13,810 nucleotides of DNA from assembly GCA_016711605.1 (NCBI GenBank), contig JADJSS010000018.1:1-13810 (forward strand), given 5' to 3'. The stretch comes from Saprospirales bacterium (GTDB lineage Bacteria > Bacteroidota > Bacteroidia > Chitinophagales > JADIYW01). The position numbers and the translations under genes were made by a program. Below the pieces are notes generated by a model. The model was given only the letters and a program-made list of their open reading frames with translations, did not search any database and was not told the origin of the DNA. Below, piece after piece: positions 1 through 7,605 of the stretch (positions are counted from its first letter, which is position 1; the number at the start of each line of letters is the position of its first letter).

Positions 1-1
1 T

Positions 2-136
2 GGTTGTTGCTGTGATGAATGTAAAACGATTTCTTTATTGCCTGAAGAAAAACAAAAAGAATTGCGTAAAGGCATCAATCCAGGAAGAAAAGTATTTAAA
101 AAAGGTCGTGGTGAACAATTAGTTTTTAAGCAATAA
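2..136 (+). CDS. C-terminal end of a TrhO/YceA-like rhodanese-related tRNA uridine hydroxylase (partial)
   Basis: Only the last 44 residues and the TAA stop are in the window; the reading frame is open to the left edge. The visible part has a Cys cluster (GCCCDECK, residues 1-8 of the fragment), then a charged helix-like stretch (LPEEKQKELRKG) and a basic tail (KVFKKGRGEQLVFKQ). The Cys-rich segment followed by LPEE..KELRKG matches my recollection of the C-terminus of Bacteroidota TrhO-type proteins, which hydroxylate uridine 34 of some tRNAs and carry a rhodanese domain further upstream. That domain is not visible here, so the name rests on a short tail and is tentative. Confidence 0.45.
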   Translation, partial: GCCCDECKTISLLPEEKQKELRKGINPGRKVFKKGRGEQLVFKQ

Positions 137-142
137 ATTTAT

Positions 143-319
143 ACCACATAGATTGATAGAATTGAAAGTAAGATATAAAGTAGAGTTCTGTTTATTCGTT
201 CATAAAAAAACATAGGTAAGCGTAGCTTACTCCTATGTTTTACTTAAATAACAGTCGATTAAGTAATTCAATTTCTATTTAACTTTAAGAATTTTTTTCT
301 ATGAATCTATGTGGTTAAT
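143..319. repeat. Intergenic inverted-repeat element, copy A (complete, with central hairpin)
   Basis: The outer arms are ACCACATAGATTGATAGAAT (143-162) and TTCTATGAATCTATGTGGTT (297-316), which are reverse complements with one mismatch over about 19 bases. Between them lies a long hairpin: AAAACATAGG-TAAGC (207-221), loop GTA, GCTTA (225-229), a 2-base bulge, then CCTATGTTTT (232-241). The same arm sequences recur at 6178-6404, 7396-7577, 8834-8853 and 11134-11174. The element fills nearly the whole gap between the TrhO-like gene and the DJ-1-like gene, and its right arm touches the start of the latter. No protein is encoded inside. Confidence 0.7.
207..241. terminator. Symmetric hairpin with A- and T-rich flanks, possible bidirectional terminator
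   Basis: The 15-base-pair stem is built from AAAACATAGGTAAGC and GCTTACTCCTATGTTTT, with a GTA loop and a 2-base bulge. An A run (204-210) precedes it and TTTT follows, so it could end transcription on either strand. It lies 70 bases after the stop of the TrhO-like gene. It is also the core of repeat element A, so its primary role may be that of the repeat. Confidence 0.45.
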
Positions 320-1046
320 AAAAATTACAACAAATTGAAAAAAGCAATTATTCCAATTCCTGATAAAGATTTTGATACTACAGAAGTTTCCATTACATGG
401 AAAATATTAAAAGAAAATAAGATTGATATTACGTTTGCAACAGAAAATGGAATCGTTGGCGAAACGGATCCATTACTTTTGACAGGAGTTATATTTGGTC
501 AACTTGGTGCCAAAAAAGATGCGATTGATACGTATCATTTAATGCAAAAATCAAACGAATTTTTGCATCCAATAAAATTTGTAGAAATTATTCCTGCAGA
601 ATACGATTTATTATTTTTGCCTGGTGGTCACGCAAAAGGTATGCGACAATATCTCGAAAACAAAACGCTGCAAAATAAAATTGTAGATTTTTTTCATCTA
701 AATAAATTAGTTGGTTCGGTTTGTCATGGTTCATTATTATTGGCGCGAAGTATCGATGAAAAAAACTGGTAAAAGCATTGTACATAATTACCAATTTACT
801 GGTTTAACAAAATCATTAGAACGCTTGGCCTATTATTTAACCAAATGGAAATTAGATGATTATTACAAAACCTATGAAGCATATTTACAAGATGAAGTAG
901 AAACATTTTTAGACAATAAATCACAATTTAAAACTGGCTTCAATAGTTTTATTCCGTTTTTTGTTGAAGATAGAAATTTACTTTCCGCGCGCTGGCCAAA
1001 CGATGTAAAATTATTAGCCAATAAATTAGTAGAAAAACTGCAATAA
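311..1046 (+). pseudogene. DJ-1/PfpI-family protein (class I glutamine amidotransferase-like fold), frameshifted
   Basis: Two frames together give one protein of about 244 residues. The first part (311-772) has the family pattern: a beta strand (KKAIIPIPDKDFDTTEV), an acidic-site region (FATENGIVGETDP, 42-54), LLFLPGGHAKGM (100-111) and the nucleophile elbow GSVCHG with Cys138-His139. The second part (711-1046 frame) supplies TGKSIVHNYQFTGLTKSLE and the C-terminal DRNLLSARWPNDVKLLANKL. Removing one A from the A7 run at 759-765 joins them as IDEKTGKS. Relatives act as Hsp31-like glyoxalases, chaperones or peptidases; the activity here cannot be named. The start is uncertain: GTG at 311 or TTG at 335, the latter matching the usual MKKA-type family start. 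No in-frame nonsense change other than the shift is seen, so a sequencing error is possible. Confidence 0.75.
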
Positions 1047-1064
1047 TAATTATAATTTAGTATT

Positions 1065-1324
1065 ATGAATGTATCAATAACAACTCAACGAGAAGAATTA
1101 TTACACTACATCGAAACAGTAGAAGATAAAAAGATAAAAAGCTTTTTATACTATACTTGAAAAAGAAATAAAAGAAGAAATGAATGTAGAATATACTGTT
1201 GAATTTAAAACAGAATTAGATAAAAGATATGAAGGCTTTAAGTTAGGAAAAACTAAAATGATAACACCAGCCGAAAGTAGCAGAAGAATAAAATAAAATA
1301 CTTAAATCAAAATTTAGTAAATAA
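1065..1324 (+). pseudogene. Putative antitoxin of a ParE-type toxin-antitoxin pair, frameshifted
   Basis: From ATG 1065 the reading is MNVSITTQREELLHYIETVEDKKIK, then it shifts within the A5 run at 1136-1140 and continues as AFYTILEKEIKEEMNVEYTV and on to TPAESSRRIK. A further shift near 1294 would extend it to KILKSKFSK and a stop at 1322-1324; without it the stop is at 1294-1296. Small size, acidic helical composition, a C-terminal basic tail and a position 2 bases before a ParE-like toxin suit an antitoxin. The N-terminal half would bind DNA or dimerise and the C-terminal half would bind the toxin, but this is inferred from context. I do not recognise the exact antitoxin family. Confidence 0.5.
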
Positions 1325-1326
1325 AA

Positions 1327-1634
1327 GTGTATCAATATTTATTAGAACCAAAAGCTCAAAAAGAGTTATGAAGAATCTATTGAATTTTATGCAGAAAGAA
1401 GTGAGAAAGCAACATTGAATTTTATATATTTAGTTGAACAAGCAATAAATTTAATATGTAAAAACCCATATGGAAGTAAGAATAAGTATAAAACTTTTTG
1501 AAATAACTTTAGAAAAATATCCGTTTACCATAATTTATTCTATTGAACAAGAACTAAATCTACTTGTTATAATATCAATTTATCATCATAGTAGAAATCC
1601 AAAATATAAATATAAAGCAAAGAAATTAAAATAA
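1327..1634 (+). pseudogene. ParE/RelE-family toxin, frameshifted
   Basis: Piecing three frames together gives about 101 residues, the usual size for the family. GTG 1327 starts YQYLLEPKAQKEL. A one-base shift near 1369 leads to EESIEFYAERSEKATLNF, then LVEQAINLICKNPYG. A shift in the T5 run (1495-1499) leads to FEITLEKYPFTIIYSIEQE and ISIYHHSRNPKYK. The pattern A.KEL.ESI.FY..RSE, then NPYG, LEKYPF.I.Y and HHSRNP is typical of RelE/ParE folds; relatives of the ParE branch poison gyrase and RelE relatives cleave mRNA. With two shifts the toxin could not be made as written. Together with the preceding gene it looks like a dead or misread toxin-antitoxin operon. Confidence 0.7.
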
Positions 1635-1654
1635 TTAATCACTCAATTTTTAAC

Positions 1655-1662
1655 TATTTTCG
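1655..1662 (+). promoter_or_regulatory. Possible -7 box (TATTTTCG) for the polyene operon
   Basis: TATTTTCG followed by CACA and the ATG at 1667 resembles the Bacteroidota -7 consensus TAnnTTTG with one mismatch. No clear TTG is seen at the -33 position, and a start point here would leave almost no leader. It is the only promoter-like signal I see just before the first gene of the polyene cluster. Confidence 0.25.
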
Positions 1663-1666
1663 CACA

Positions 1667-2269
1667 ATGAATTCGCACGAACCTTGTATTATTCAATCTG
1701 GCTTTATCAATAATTTAGGTGCATTTTTCAATGATGAACTTTTATTGAAAAATGATTCGAATGATTTTGAAACGTTTACAAACAATCTATACAAACAACT
1801 CGATATAAAATATCCAAAATTTTATAAAATGGATAATTTATGTAAAATAGGTTTTTTAGCATCCGAAATCGCGCTGAAAAATATCGATTTACACCAAAAA
1901 TACAGTGCTGATAAAATTGGAATTCATATCATAAATACGAATTCGAGTATTGACACTGATATAAAATATCAAAAACTAATTAATCAAGGTACTGCAAGTC
2001 CAGCTGTTTTTGTTTATACCTTGCCAAATATTGTCATCGGTGAAATTTCTATCAAAAATAATTTTAAAGGCGAGAATTTATTGATGGTTTCCGAAAATTA
2101 TGATATAGAATTACAATATAATTACATAAATTCGCTTTTCATATCCAATAGTATAGATGCTTGTATTTGTGGTTTTGTAGATTATACCGAAACTGCATAT
2201 GAAGCGTTTTTTATTCATTGTAGAGAAAAACAATATAGAATCCTTTTGTTATACACACCAACACATTGA
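1667..2269 (+). CDS. Short beta-ketoacyl synthase-like protein lacking the catalytic cysteine (polyene cluster)
   Basis: This 200-residue protein resembles the N-terminal half of a ketosynthase. TASPAVFVYTLPNIVIGEIS (109-128) corresponds to the SPxxFxxTLPNIVxGxI segment before the active site, and KGENLLMVSENYD (134-146) lines up with the strand that normally ends in VSTACS. The nucleophile position is Tyr145 instead of Cys, so it should not condense acyl chains. NSIDACICGFVD (161-172) matches the following ketosynthase strand. Short Cys-less homologues of this kind occur in flexirubin/aryl-polyene clusters. The C-terminus may be misread: one extra A in the A5 run at 2226-2230 would replace the last 12 residues with SFCYTHQHIEHLIKRKKS and a stop at 2303, overlapping the acyl carrier gene. 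It sits 24 bases before that gene. Confidence 0.65.
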   Translation: MNSHEPCIIQSGFINNLGAFFNDELLLKNDSNDFETFTNNLYKQLDIKYPKFYKMDNLCKIGFLASEIALKNIDLHQKYSADKIGIHIINTNSSIDTDIKYQKLINQGTASPAVFVYTLPNIVIGEISIKNNFKGENLLMVSENYDIELQYNYINSLFISNSIDACICGFVDYTETAYEAFFIHCREKQYRILLLYTPTH

Positions 2270-2293
2270 ACACTTAATAAAAAGAAAAAAATC

Positions 2294-2557
2294 ATGGAAC
2301 TAGAAGAACTGAAACAAAAACTAAAACAACAAATTGTAACACAACTGAAATTAAATGAAATAAATCCTGCAGATATTGGCGACGAAGAACAATTATTTGG
2401 AAAGGGTTTAGGTTTAGATTCTATTGATGCATTAGAATTAGTGGTTTTATTAGAAGAAGAATATGGTCTTAAAATAAATCATTCAGAAGACGGACCCAAA
2501 ATATTTTATTCTGTATCTACCATTGCCAATTTTATTCTGGAAAATAAAAAAGCATAA
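2294..2557 (+). CDS. Acyl carrier protein of the aryl-polyene/flexirubin pathway
   Basis: The 87-residue protein has the carrier fold pattern: an amphipathic N-terminal helix rich in E/K/Q, then LFGKGLGLDSIDALELVVLL (34-53) at the start of helix II. Ser43 in the DSI motif is the phosphopantetheine attachment site. The FGKGLGLDSID form, with a longer loop before the Ser, is the type I associate with aryl-polyene and flexirubin clusters rather than the housekeeping AcpP (GADSLD). The growing polyene chain would be carried on this protein while the adjacent ketosynthases extend it. The ATG follows an A-rich leader without a Shine-Dalgarno site. Its stop codon is directly followed by the GTG start of the ketosynthase, which suggests coupled translation. 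Confidence 0.9.
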   Translation: MELEELKQKLKQQIVTQLKLNEINPADIGDEEQLFGKGLGLDSIDALELVVLLEEEYGLKINHSEDGPKIFYSVSTIANFILENKKA

Positions 2558-3751
2558 GTGCAGAATAAAGTTGTTGTAACTGGTTTAGGATTGATTTCTG
2601 CACTTTGGAAATAATGTAAACGATTGTGTTGCAGCTTTTGAAAAACATCAATCTGGTGTTGCTAAAATTAAGCGTTTAAAAACCAATCATGTTGAATTAT
2701 CGGTTGCTGAAATTAAAAGCACCAACGCTGAATTAGCTGCAATTGCTGGACTTTCCGAAGAATTGAGCAGAAGTATTTTACTAAGTTATATTGCAACCAA
2801 AGAAGCAATCGCTACTTTGCCTGCAAATTTTTCTGCTGATTTCAGAACAGCATATATTTCAGCAACTACTGTTGGTGGAATGGATAAAACAGAAACGTTT
2901 TATGAAAATTATGTGGATGATAAAAATGCACCAAACATTGAATTGATTCGACATCACGATTGCGGAAAAATTACAGATTTTGTTGCAAAAGAAATTGGCA
3001 TCAAAGGCATGGTTACTACTATCAGCACTGCTTGTTCATCATCTGCAAATGCAATTGCATTAGGCACGCGCATGATCAAACAAAATCTGTTAGATATTGC
3101 AATTGTTGGTGGTGTAGATGCTTTGACAAAATTTACGTTGAATGGTTTTAACACGTTGCAGATTTTAGATACAGAACAATGCAGACCATTAGATGAATCA
3201 CGAGTTGGCTTAAACCTAGGTGAAGGCGCAGCTTATTTAGTGTTGATGTCTGAGAATGTAGCAAAACAACTAAATCAGGAAATATTTTGTAACGTTGTTG
3301 GTTATCACAATGCCAATGATTCATTTCATCAAACTGCTTTATCTGATGATGCAAAAGGTCCAACATTAGCGATGCAAGGCGCGCTCAAAAAAGTGGTTTG
3401 CAGCCAAATGATATTGATTATATAAACATGCACGGTACTGGTACGCGCAATAACGACAACGCTGAAGGATTGGCGATTCAATCTATTTTTAAAGATAAAA
3501 TTCCTAAACTCAGTTCTACCAAATCATTCACTGGACACACACTCGGTGCAAGTGGTGCAGTAGAAGCTGTATTTTCAGCATTAGCAATTAAACATGGTAT
3601 AGTTTTTCCAAATTATTCGTTTGAACAACCAATGGAAAATCTAAATATCATTCCTGAAAGAACGTTTCAGAAAAACCAAGAAATTAAACACGTCATGTCC
3701 AATTCTTTTGGCTTTGGCGGCAATTGTTCATCTTTAATTTTTTCAAAGTAG
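2558..3751 (+). pseudogene. FabF-like beta-ketoacyl-ACP synthase, active-site complete but with two compensating frameshifts
   Basis: Read with two corrections, the gene gives about 397 residues, the normal FabF length. It starts at GTG 2558 (QNKVVVTGLGLISALG). Removing one T at 2604-2606 and adding one A in the A6 run at 3387-3392 restores a single frame, and the net change is zero. Catalytic parts are present: TACSSS with Cys159 (codon 3033-3035), HGTGT with His292, and Lys322 and His327 around SFTGHTLGASGA, followed by the C-terminal NSFGFGGNCSSLIF. It would condense malonyl-ACP with the growing chain. As written, translation stops after 14 residues (at 2600-2614), so the protein would be lost unless the indels are sequencing errors. 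The absence of other stops favours error or very recent damage. Confidence 0.85.
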
Positions 3752-3755
3752 TAAG

Positions 3756-4693
3756 ATGGCAGTTTATATCAATAGTATCGGACAAATTGCACCCAATTCT
3801 TTGGTAAATGCAGAACAAATTGCAACTGGTAAATTAACTTGTATTGAACCAGATTATAGCGCATTTTTCGATAGCAGAACACTTCGCAGAATTAGTAGAA
3901 TCATAAAAATGGGTACTGCAAGTGCAATGATGGCTTTGGAGAATGCTGCTGTTGAAATTCCTGATGCAATTATTGTTGGAACAGGTTTTGGTTGTCAAGA
4001 AGATACTTCTTTGTTTTTACGTAAAATGATTACAAATAAAGAAGAAACGCTAAATCCAACACCGTTTATTTTTTCAACACATAATAGCATTGCATCACAA
4101 ATTGCCTTGCTACTAAAATGTCATGAATATAATAGCACTTATTCACATCGTAATTTTTCATTCGAGTCTGCTTTGTTAGATGCTTTTTTATTGATTAAAG
4201 ATGACGATGCTCAACATGTTTTAGTTGGTGGTGTAGATGAAATTATAGACGATAGTTTTGATTTATTTACACGTATTGGTTACTTGAAACCTACTGATAT
4301 TGCTGGTGAAGGCGCAAGTTTTTTTGTGTTGTCTGATGTGAAAAGTAAAGATTGTTTTGCTGAATTAAAATCGATAGAATTTGTTGCAAATACAGAAATT
4401 GCAACATCATTGACAAAGCGAATACACTCAACCATGAATATTCAATTGATGCAATTATTGTTGGCAGTCATCCTGATCATGTACATCAAAACGACCAAGA
4501 TTTAATAGCTGCATTGAAAATAGAAAACACCATCTTTTACAAACAATTATGTGGTGAATATGCAACGTCTAGCGCTTATGCTTTTGCAACAGCCAATACT
4601 TTGTTGAAAGAAAATAAAGCAGTTAAAAATGTGTTGATTTACAATCAATATGCAAACTCCAATCACTCTTTAATTTTATTGTCAGCTTGCTAA
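3756..4693 (+). pseudogene. Chain-length-factor-like ketosynthase homologue (Cys-less), frameshifted near the 3' end
   Basis: With one added A at 4415-4417 the gene encodes about 312 residues, clearly shorter than FabF. NPTPFIFSTHNSIASQIALL (100-119) is the ketosynthase segment before the active site, but the nucleophile strand reads STYSHRNFSFES, with Asn133 aligned to the usual Cys. HVLVGGVDE (154-162) follows as in ketosynthases. After the shift the frame resumes with NHEYSIDAIIVGSHPDH and ends NHSLILLSAC. In aryl-polyene systems such as E. coli ApeO-ApeC, a ketosynthase pairs with a Cys-less chain length factor. This product is the natural partner of the upstream ketosynthase, 4 bases away. 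The indel removes the last 90 or so residues as written. Confidence 0.75.
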
Positions 4694-5460
4694 ATTATAA
4701 AACGATACGAATTGTTTTTTTTGTAGTGAACGTTTTTATGTTTGGATTACGTGCTGTCATTCCGTTTTCATTTTGGTATTTTCTTTTACCATTTTTTTGT
4801 TATCAACTATTTTTAATTTTTGGTGCGATAAAAATTAAATCTAATTTTTTTGTGGATTCTATTAGTGAAGCAATTACGACTAAAAATGAAATTGCATTAA
4901 CCTTTGATGATGGTCCAAGTGAGAACAATACCAACCGAATTTTAGATATTCTGCTACAAAATAATATTGAAGCAACTTTCTTTTGCATCGGAAATCGTGT
5001 CGAAGCATCACCAGAATTGATAAAAAGAATGGATGCTGAACATCATTTAATTGGCAATCACAGCTATTCACATCATTTTTTTTTCGATTTATATTCAGCA
5101 GATAAAATGAAAGCTGAATTACTTAAAACTAACTATTTAATTGATAGTCTGATAGGCAAGAAGATGACGTTTTTTCGTCCACCTTATGGCGTCACTAATC
5201 CAAATTTAGCAAAAGCCATTACGCAACTAAATTTCCATTCTATTGGCTGGAATATTCGTTCGATGGATACGGTTGTAAAAGTGGAACAAAAATTGTTAAG
5301 TAATATTATGCCAAAATTAAAACCTGGTTCTATTGTGTTGCTGCATGATACAGCGCAAATTACGATTGCCAATTTGCAAACCATCATTGACGCCATAAAA
5401 GCACAAGGTTTTACCATTGTTAGATTAGATAAATTAATAAATATTGAACCATATGCGTAA
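4687..5460 (+). CDS. Membrane-anchored NodB-type polysaccharide deacetylase
   Basis: The 257-residue protein has hydrophobic N-terminal segments (about 7-47), likely two membrane passes, followed by a NodB domain with all five motifs: TFDDGPS (72-78, Asp74/Asp75), NHSYSHH (124-130, metal-binding His125 and His129), RPPYG (164-168), a W..RSMD stretch (188-194) and IVLLHD (216-221, His220). Relatives remove N-acetyl groups from glycans using a divalent metal. Its role in a polyene cluster is unclear; it may act on a sugar or acyl decoration. The TTG start overlaps the stop of the preceding gene (TTGCTAA). ATG 4738 is the alternative start but would remove part of the first hydrophobic segment. 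Its stop overlaps the next ATG, so it sits inside the operon. Confidence 0.85.
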   Translation: MLNYKTIRIVFFVVNVFMFGLRAVIPFSFWYFLLPFFCYQLFLIFGAIKIKSNFFVDSISEAITTKNEIALTFDDGPSENNTNRILDILLQNNIEATFFCIGNRVEASPELIKRMDAEHHLIGNHSYSHHFFFDLYSADKMKAELLKTNYLIDSLIGKKMTFFRPPYGVTNPNLAKAITQLNFHSIGWNIRSMDTVVKVEQKLLSNIMPKLKPGSIVLLHDTAQITIANLQTIIDAIKAQGFTIVRLDKLINIEPYA

Positions 5461-6109
5461 TTTTTTATTCTTATTTTTTTGTTTTCCAATCTGTGTATTT
5501 GCACAATTAAAAGGTTATACGTTGGTTAAAGATGTTCCATCTTTTAAAAAAATATTTGCTGAACAATCTAAAAAAGTGAATTCTATTAAATGCGATTTTG
5601 TTCAGGAAAAGAACTTAAGTGTATTGTCTGAAAAGATTACCTCTAAAGGTACCTTTATGTTCAAAAAGCAAAATATGGCACGCATGGAATATACCACACC
5701 GTTTAAATATTTGCTGATTATTAATGCTGATAAAGTATTTATTAAAGACGACCAAAAATCAAATTCTTTTTCTACAAAGAATAATAAATTATTCGAGAAC
5801 ATCAATAAAATAATGATTGATTGTGTGCAAGGAACAGCATTAGATAATAAGAATTTTATAGCTGTGATTTCTGAAAATGAGAAACAGTATTTATTAGAGT
5901 TAGTGCCAACGATTAAAAAGATGAAAGACTACATCAAAAAGATAAATATCTTCATCGATAAGAAAGATTTTTCCGTGAATAAGTTTGATATGATTGATGC
6001 TTCCGGCGACAATACTACGCTTACGTTCTTAAACAAGCAATTTAATGTTGGTGTTACGGATGCTAATTTTGTTGGCAAATTTTTGTTTTCAGTGTTATTG
6101 GTTGGTTAA
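5453..6109 (+). CDS. LolA-like periplasmic lipoprotein/lipid carrier of the polyene cluster
   Basis: The start was set at ATG 5453, which overlaps the previous stop (ATGCGTAA) and gives a clean signal peptide of 17 residues ending CVFA before Gln18. The mature part shows the LolA pattern: VNSIKCDFVQEKNLSVLSEK, SKGTFMFKKQNMARMEYTTP and FKYLLIINADKVFIKDD, the strands of the half-barrel. LolA carries lipoproteins across the periplasm; in aryl-polyene clusters a dedicated LolA-like protein is thought to move the lipid-linked pigment to the outer membrane. The last dozen residues (GKFLFSVLLVG) are unusually hydrophobic for the family and may be a replaced or misread tail. A 284-base gap containing repeat copy B separates it from the next gene. 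Confidence 0.85.
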   Translation: MRNFLFLFFCFPICVFAQLKGYTLVKDVPSFKKIFAEQSKKVNSIKCDFVQEKNLSVLSEKITSKGTFMFKKQNMARMEYTTPFKYLLIINADKVFIKDDQKSNSFSTKNNKLFENINKIMIDCVQGTALDNKNFIAVISENEKQYLLELVPTIKKMKDYIKKINIFIDKKDFSVNKFDMIDASGDNTTLTFLNKQFNVGVTDANFVGKFLFSVLLVG

Positions 6110-6177
6110 AAAAAGGAAGAAACTTTGGTTTAATTGAAATTAAATAGTGGCGAAAGTTTGCTTATATGGTTAAAATA

Positions 6178-6404
6178 ACCACTAAGGCACATAAGAAACT
6201 TTAGGTGAAGATTACAAAATAGTAGATTGCAAGAGCTATTTTTGAAGGTGGAACTATTTTAGGCATTCCTTTAAATTTTCTTTAGTGGTCTGTTCTAATA
6301 ATCGTTTTTATCGTAGATAAAAACTATGTTTTTTTAGCTTAATTTTTATTGTCTATTTTAGATACAAAATTCTCTGTTTAATTCTATGTTTCTATGTGGT
6401 TTAA
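6178..6404. repeat. Intergenic inverted-repeat element, copy B
   Basis: The left arm ACCACTAAGGCACATAAGAAA (6178-6198) is a diverged match to the reverse complement of the right arm TTCTATGTTTCTATGTGGTT (6382-6401). Near the middle is a perfect 9-base-pair hairpin, GTTTTTATC (6304-6312), loop GTA, GATAAAAAC (6316-6324), followed by TATGTTTTTTT. The GTA loop and CTATG-T run recall copy A, but the left CATAG half of the core is missing. The right arm includes the ATG of the next gene at 6394. The rest of the gap between 6110 and 6393 shows no gene. Confidence 0.55.
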
Positions 6405-7020
6405 AAAATGTTTCTACTTACTTGTTTTAATACTTTTTATTTCGTCGTGCACACCGAAAATGCCGATGCAAACCACCAAAACTAAGTTGGCGAATACTTG
6501 TTTGCAGCAACTCAAACCAAACATTCAAAGCGTTATTTACAACACACAAGTGTGTAGTTGGCAATCATTTAAGTGGTTTGTTGTTAGTGAAAAAATGGGA
6601 AACGATACCACGCGTATTTTATTCACCAGCGAAACTGGTATCAAGTTTTTTGATTTTCAACTGACGAATTCCGATTTTAAGGTGATGTTCTGCATTAAAA
6701 AACTGAACAAAAAAGTGGTGACCACACAGTTACAAAAAGTTTTCAGATTGATATTGATGAATTACGGCAACATTCATAATTATGTACCGTTAGCAACAGA
6801 TTCTTTAAAAACGTTTCGCTTAGTAAACGGTAAAGAATTTGTTACTTATACAGCGTTCAATGATTGTTCGCAATTGAAACATATTGAAACGAGTTCAAAT
6901 AAGAATAAACCCAAAATAAGTATTAACTTAGACGGCACAAAAAACGGCATCGCAGATGTCATTTTTATACAATATCATACGTTTAGTTTTGATATTTCGT
7001 TAAAACAAATTGACCGTTAA
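6394..7020 (+). CDS. Outer-membrane-type lipoprotein of the polyene cluster, function unknown
   Basis: The 208-residue protein begins with a lipoprotein signal: MWFKK, a hydrophobic stretch (6-16) and lipobox ISSC with Cys19. The rest has alternating hydrophobic and polar residues typical of beta structure (for example TRILFTSETGIKFFDFQLTN) and no catalytic motif I recognise. Aryl-polyene clusters of Proteobacteria include a DUF3261 lipoprotein in a comparable position, and this could be its counterpart, but sequence similarity is not established. The start codon lies inside the right arm of repeat copy B (CTATGTGGTTTAAA encodes MWFK). No other in-frame start would keep the signal peptide. 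Its stop is directly followed by the dehydratase ATG (TAAATG), indicating co-translation. Confidence 0.7.
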   Translation: MWFKKCFYLLVLILFISSCTPKMPMQTTKTKLANTCLQQLKPNIQSVIYNTQVCSWQSFKWFVVSEKMGNDTTRILFTSETGIKFFDFQLTNSDFKVMFCIKKLNKKVVTTQLQKVFRLILMNYGNIHNYVPLATDSLKTFRLVNGKEFVTYTAFNDCSQLKHIETSSNKNKPKISINLDGTKNGIADVIFIQYHTFSFDISLKQIDR

Positions 7021-7389
7021 ATGTTACGAGATTCTTTTTATTCGATTGTGTCGCAGGAAAACATCAGCGATACTCAAACACAGACAAAAGTGTTGATCAA
7101 CGCAGCGCATCCTATTTTTGAAGGACACTTTCCGGAACAACCAGTGGTGCCTGGTGTTTGCATGTTGCAAATGGTGAAAGACATTGTTGCTGATAAAGCG
7201 CAACGCAACATACAACTGCAAAGTTTGGCAAACGTAAAATTTATTAATGTGGTGATTCCACAACAGCATTCTGAACTCGACATTCATTTAAAGTTTGACA
7301 ATACCGACGAAAACTCGATTAAAGTAAGCAGCTCCATCACTGCGAATGAAACCGTATTTTTAAAAATCAGCAGTGCTGTGTATAGTTAA
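7021..7389 (+). CDS. FabZ-like hotdog 3-hydroxyacyl-ACP dehydratase
   Basis: The 122-residue single hotdog domain carries HPIFEGHFPEQPVVPGVCML (30-49), the FabZ central-helix signature with catalytic His36. In FabZ and FabA the second catalytic residue is Glu or Asp 14 positions after the His; here that position is Gln50. It would remove water from 3-hydroxyacyl-ACP during polyene building, creating each trans double bond. The Glu-to-Gln change may be tolerated by a polyene-specific subfamily or may mean a partner supplies the acid. Codons KVSSSITAN to SSAVYS complete the last strand. There is no spacing to the preceding gene. A 216-base gap with repeat copy C follows. Confidence 0.85.
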   Translation: MLRDSFYSIVSQENISDTQTQTKVLINAAHPIFEGHFPEQPVVPGVCMLQMVKDIVADKAQRNIQLQSLANVKFINVVIPQQHSELDIHLKFDNTDENSIKVSSSITANETVFLKISSAVYS

Positions 7390-7395
7390 AAATTT

Positions 7396-7577
7396 AAACA
7401 CATAGACACATAAGACAAAATAGTTGATAAGCATAAATTATGAATATAGGTAAATACAGATAAAACATAGCATTCATCAAAGATGAATAAACTATGGTTT
7501 TTCTAATTATGAACGATTCGTTTTTCAATTGAACCGCAAACACTTATTTATTTTTCTATGCGACTATGTGTTTTAAA
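7396..7577. repeat. Intergenic inverted-repeat element, copy C (complete, with central hairpin)
   Basis: The left arm AAACACATAGACACATAAGA (7396-7415) matches the reverse complement of the right arm TTCTATGCGACTATGTGTTT (7554-7573) with few differences. The core is AAAACATAG-CATTCATC (7462-7478), loop AAA, GATGAAT (7482-7488), 3 bases, CTATGGTTTT (7492-7501). The core edges AAAACATAG and CTATG(G)TTTT are the same as in copy A, while the stem between them differs. The core, with its TTTT, could also act as a terminator. It fills the gap between dehydratase and glycosyltransferase genes. Confidence 0.65.
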
Positions 7578-7605
7578 AAGAAAAGAAATTTAATTAAACT
7601 TGAAA

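Noticed and set aside
3387..3392. Programmed ribosomal frameshifting at the A6 run in the ketosynthase
   Set aside because: The gene needs a second, opposite shift at 2604-2606, and similar shifts occur in unrelated neighbours; errors or mutations explain this better.
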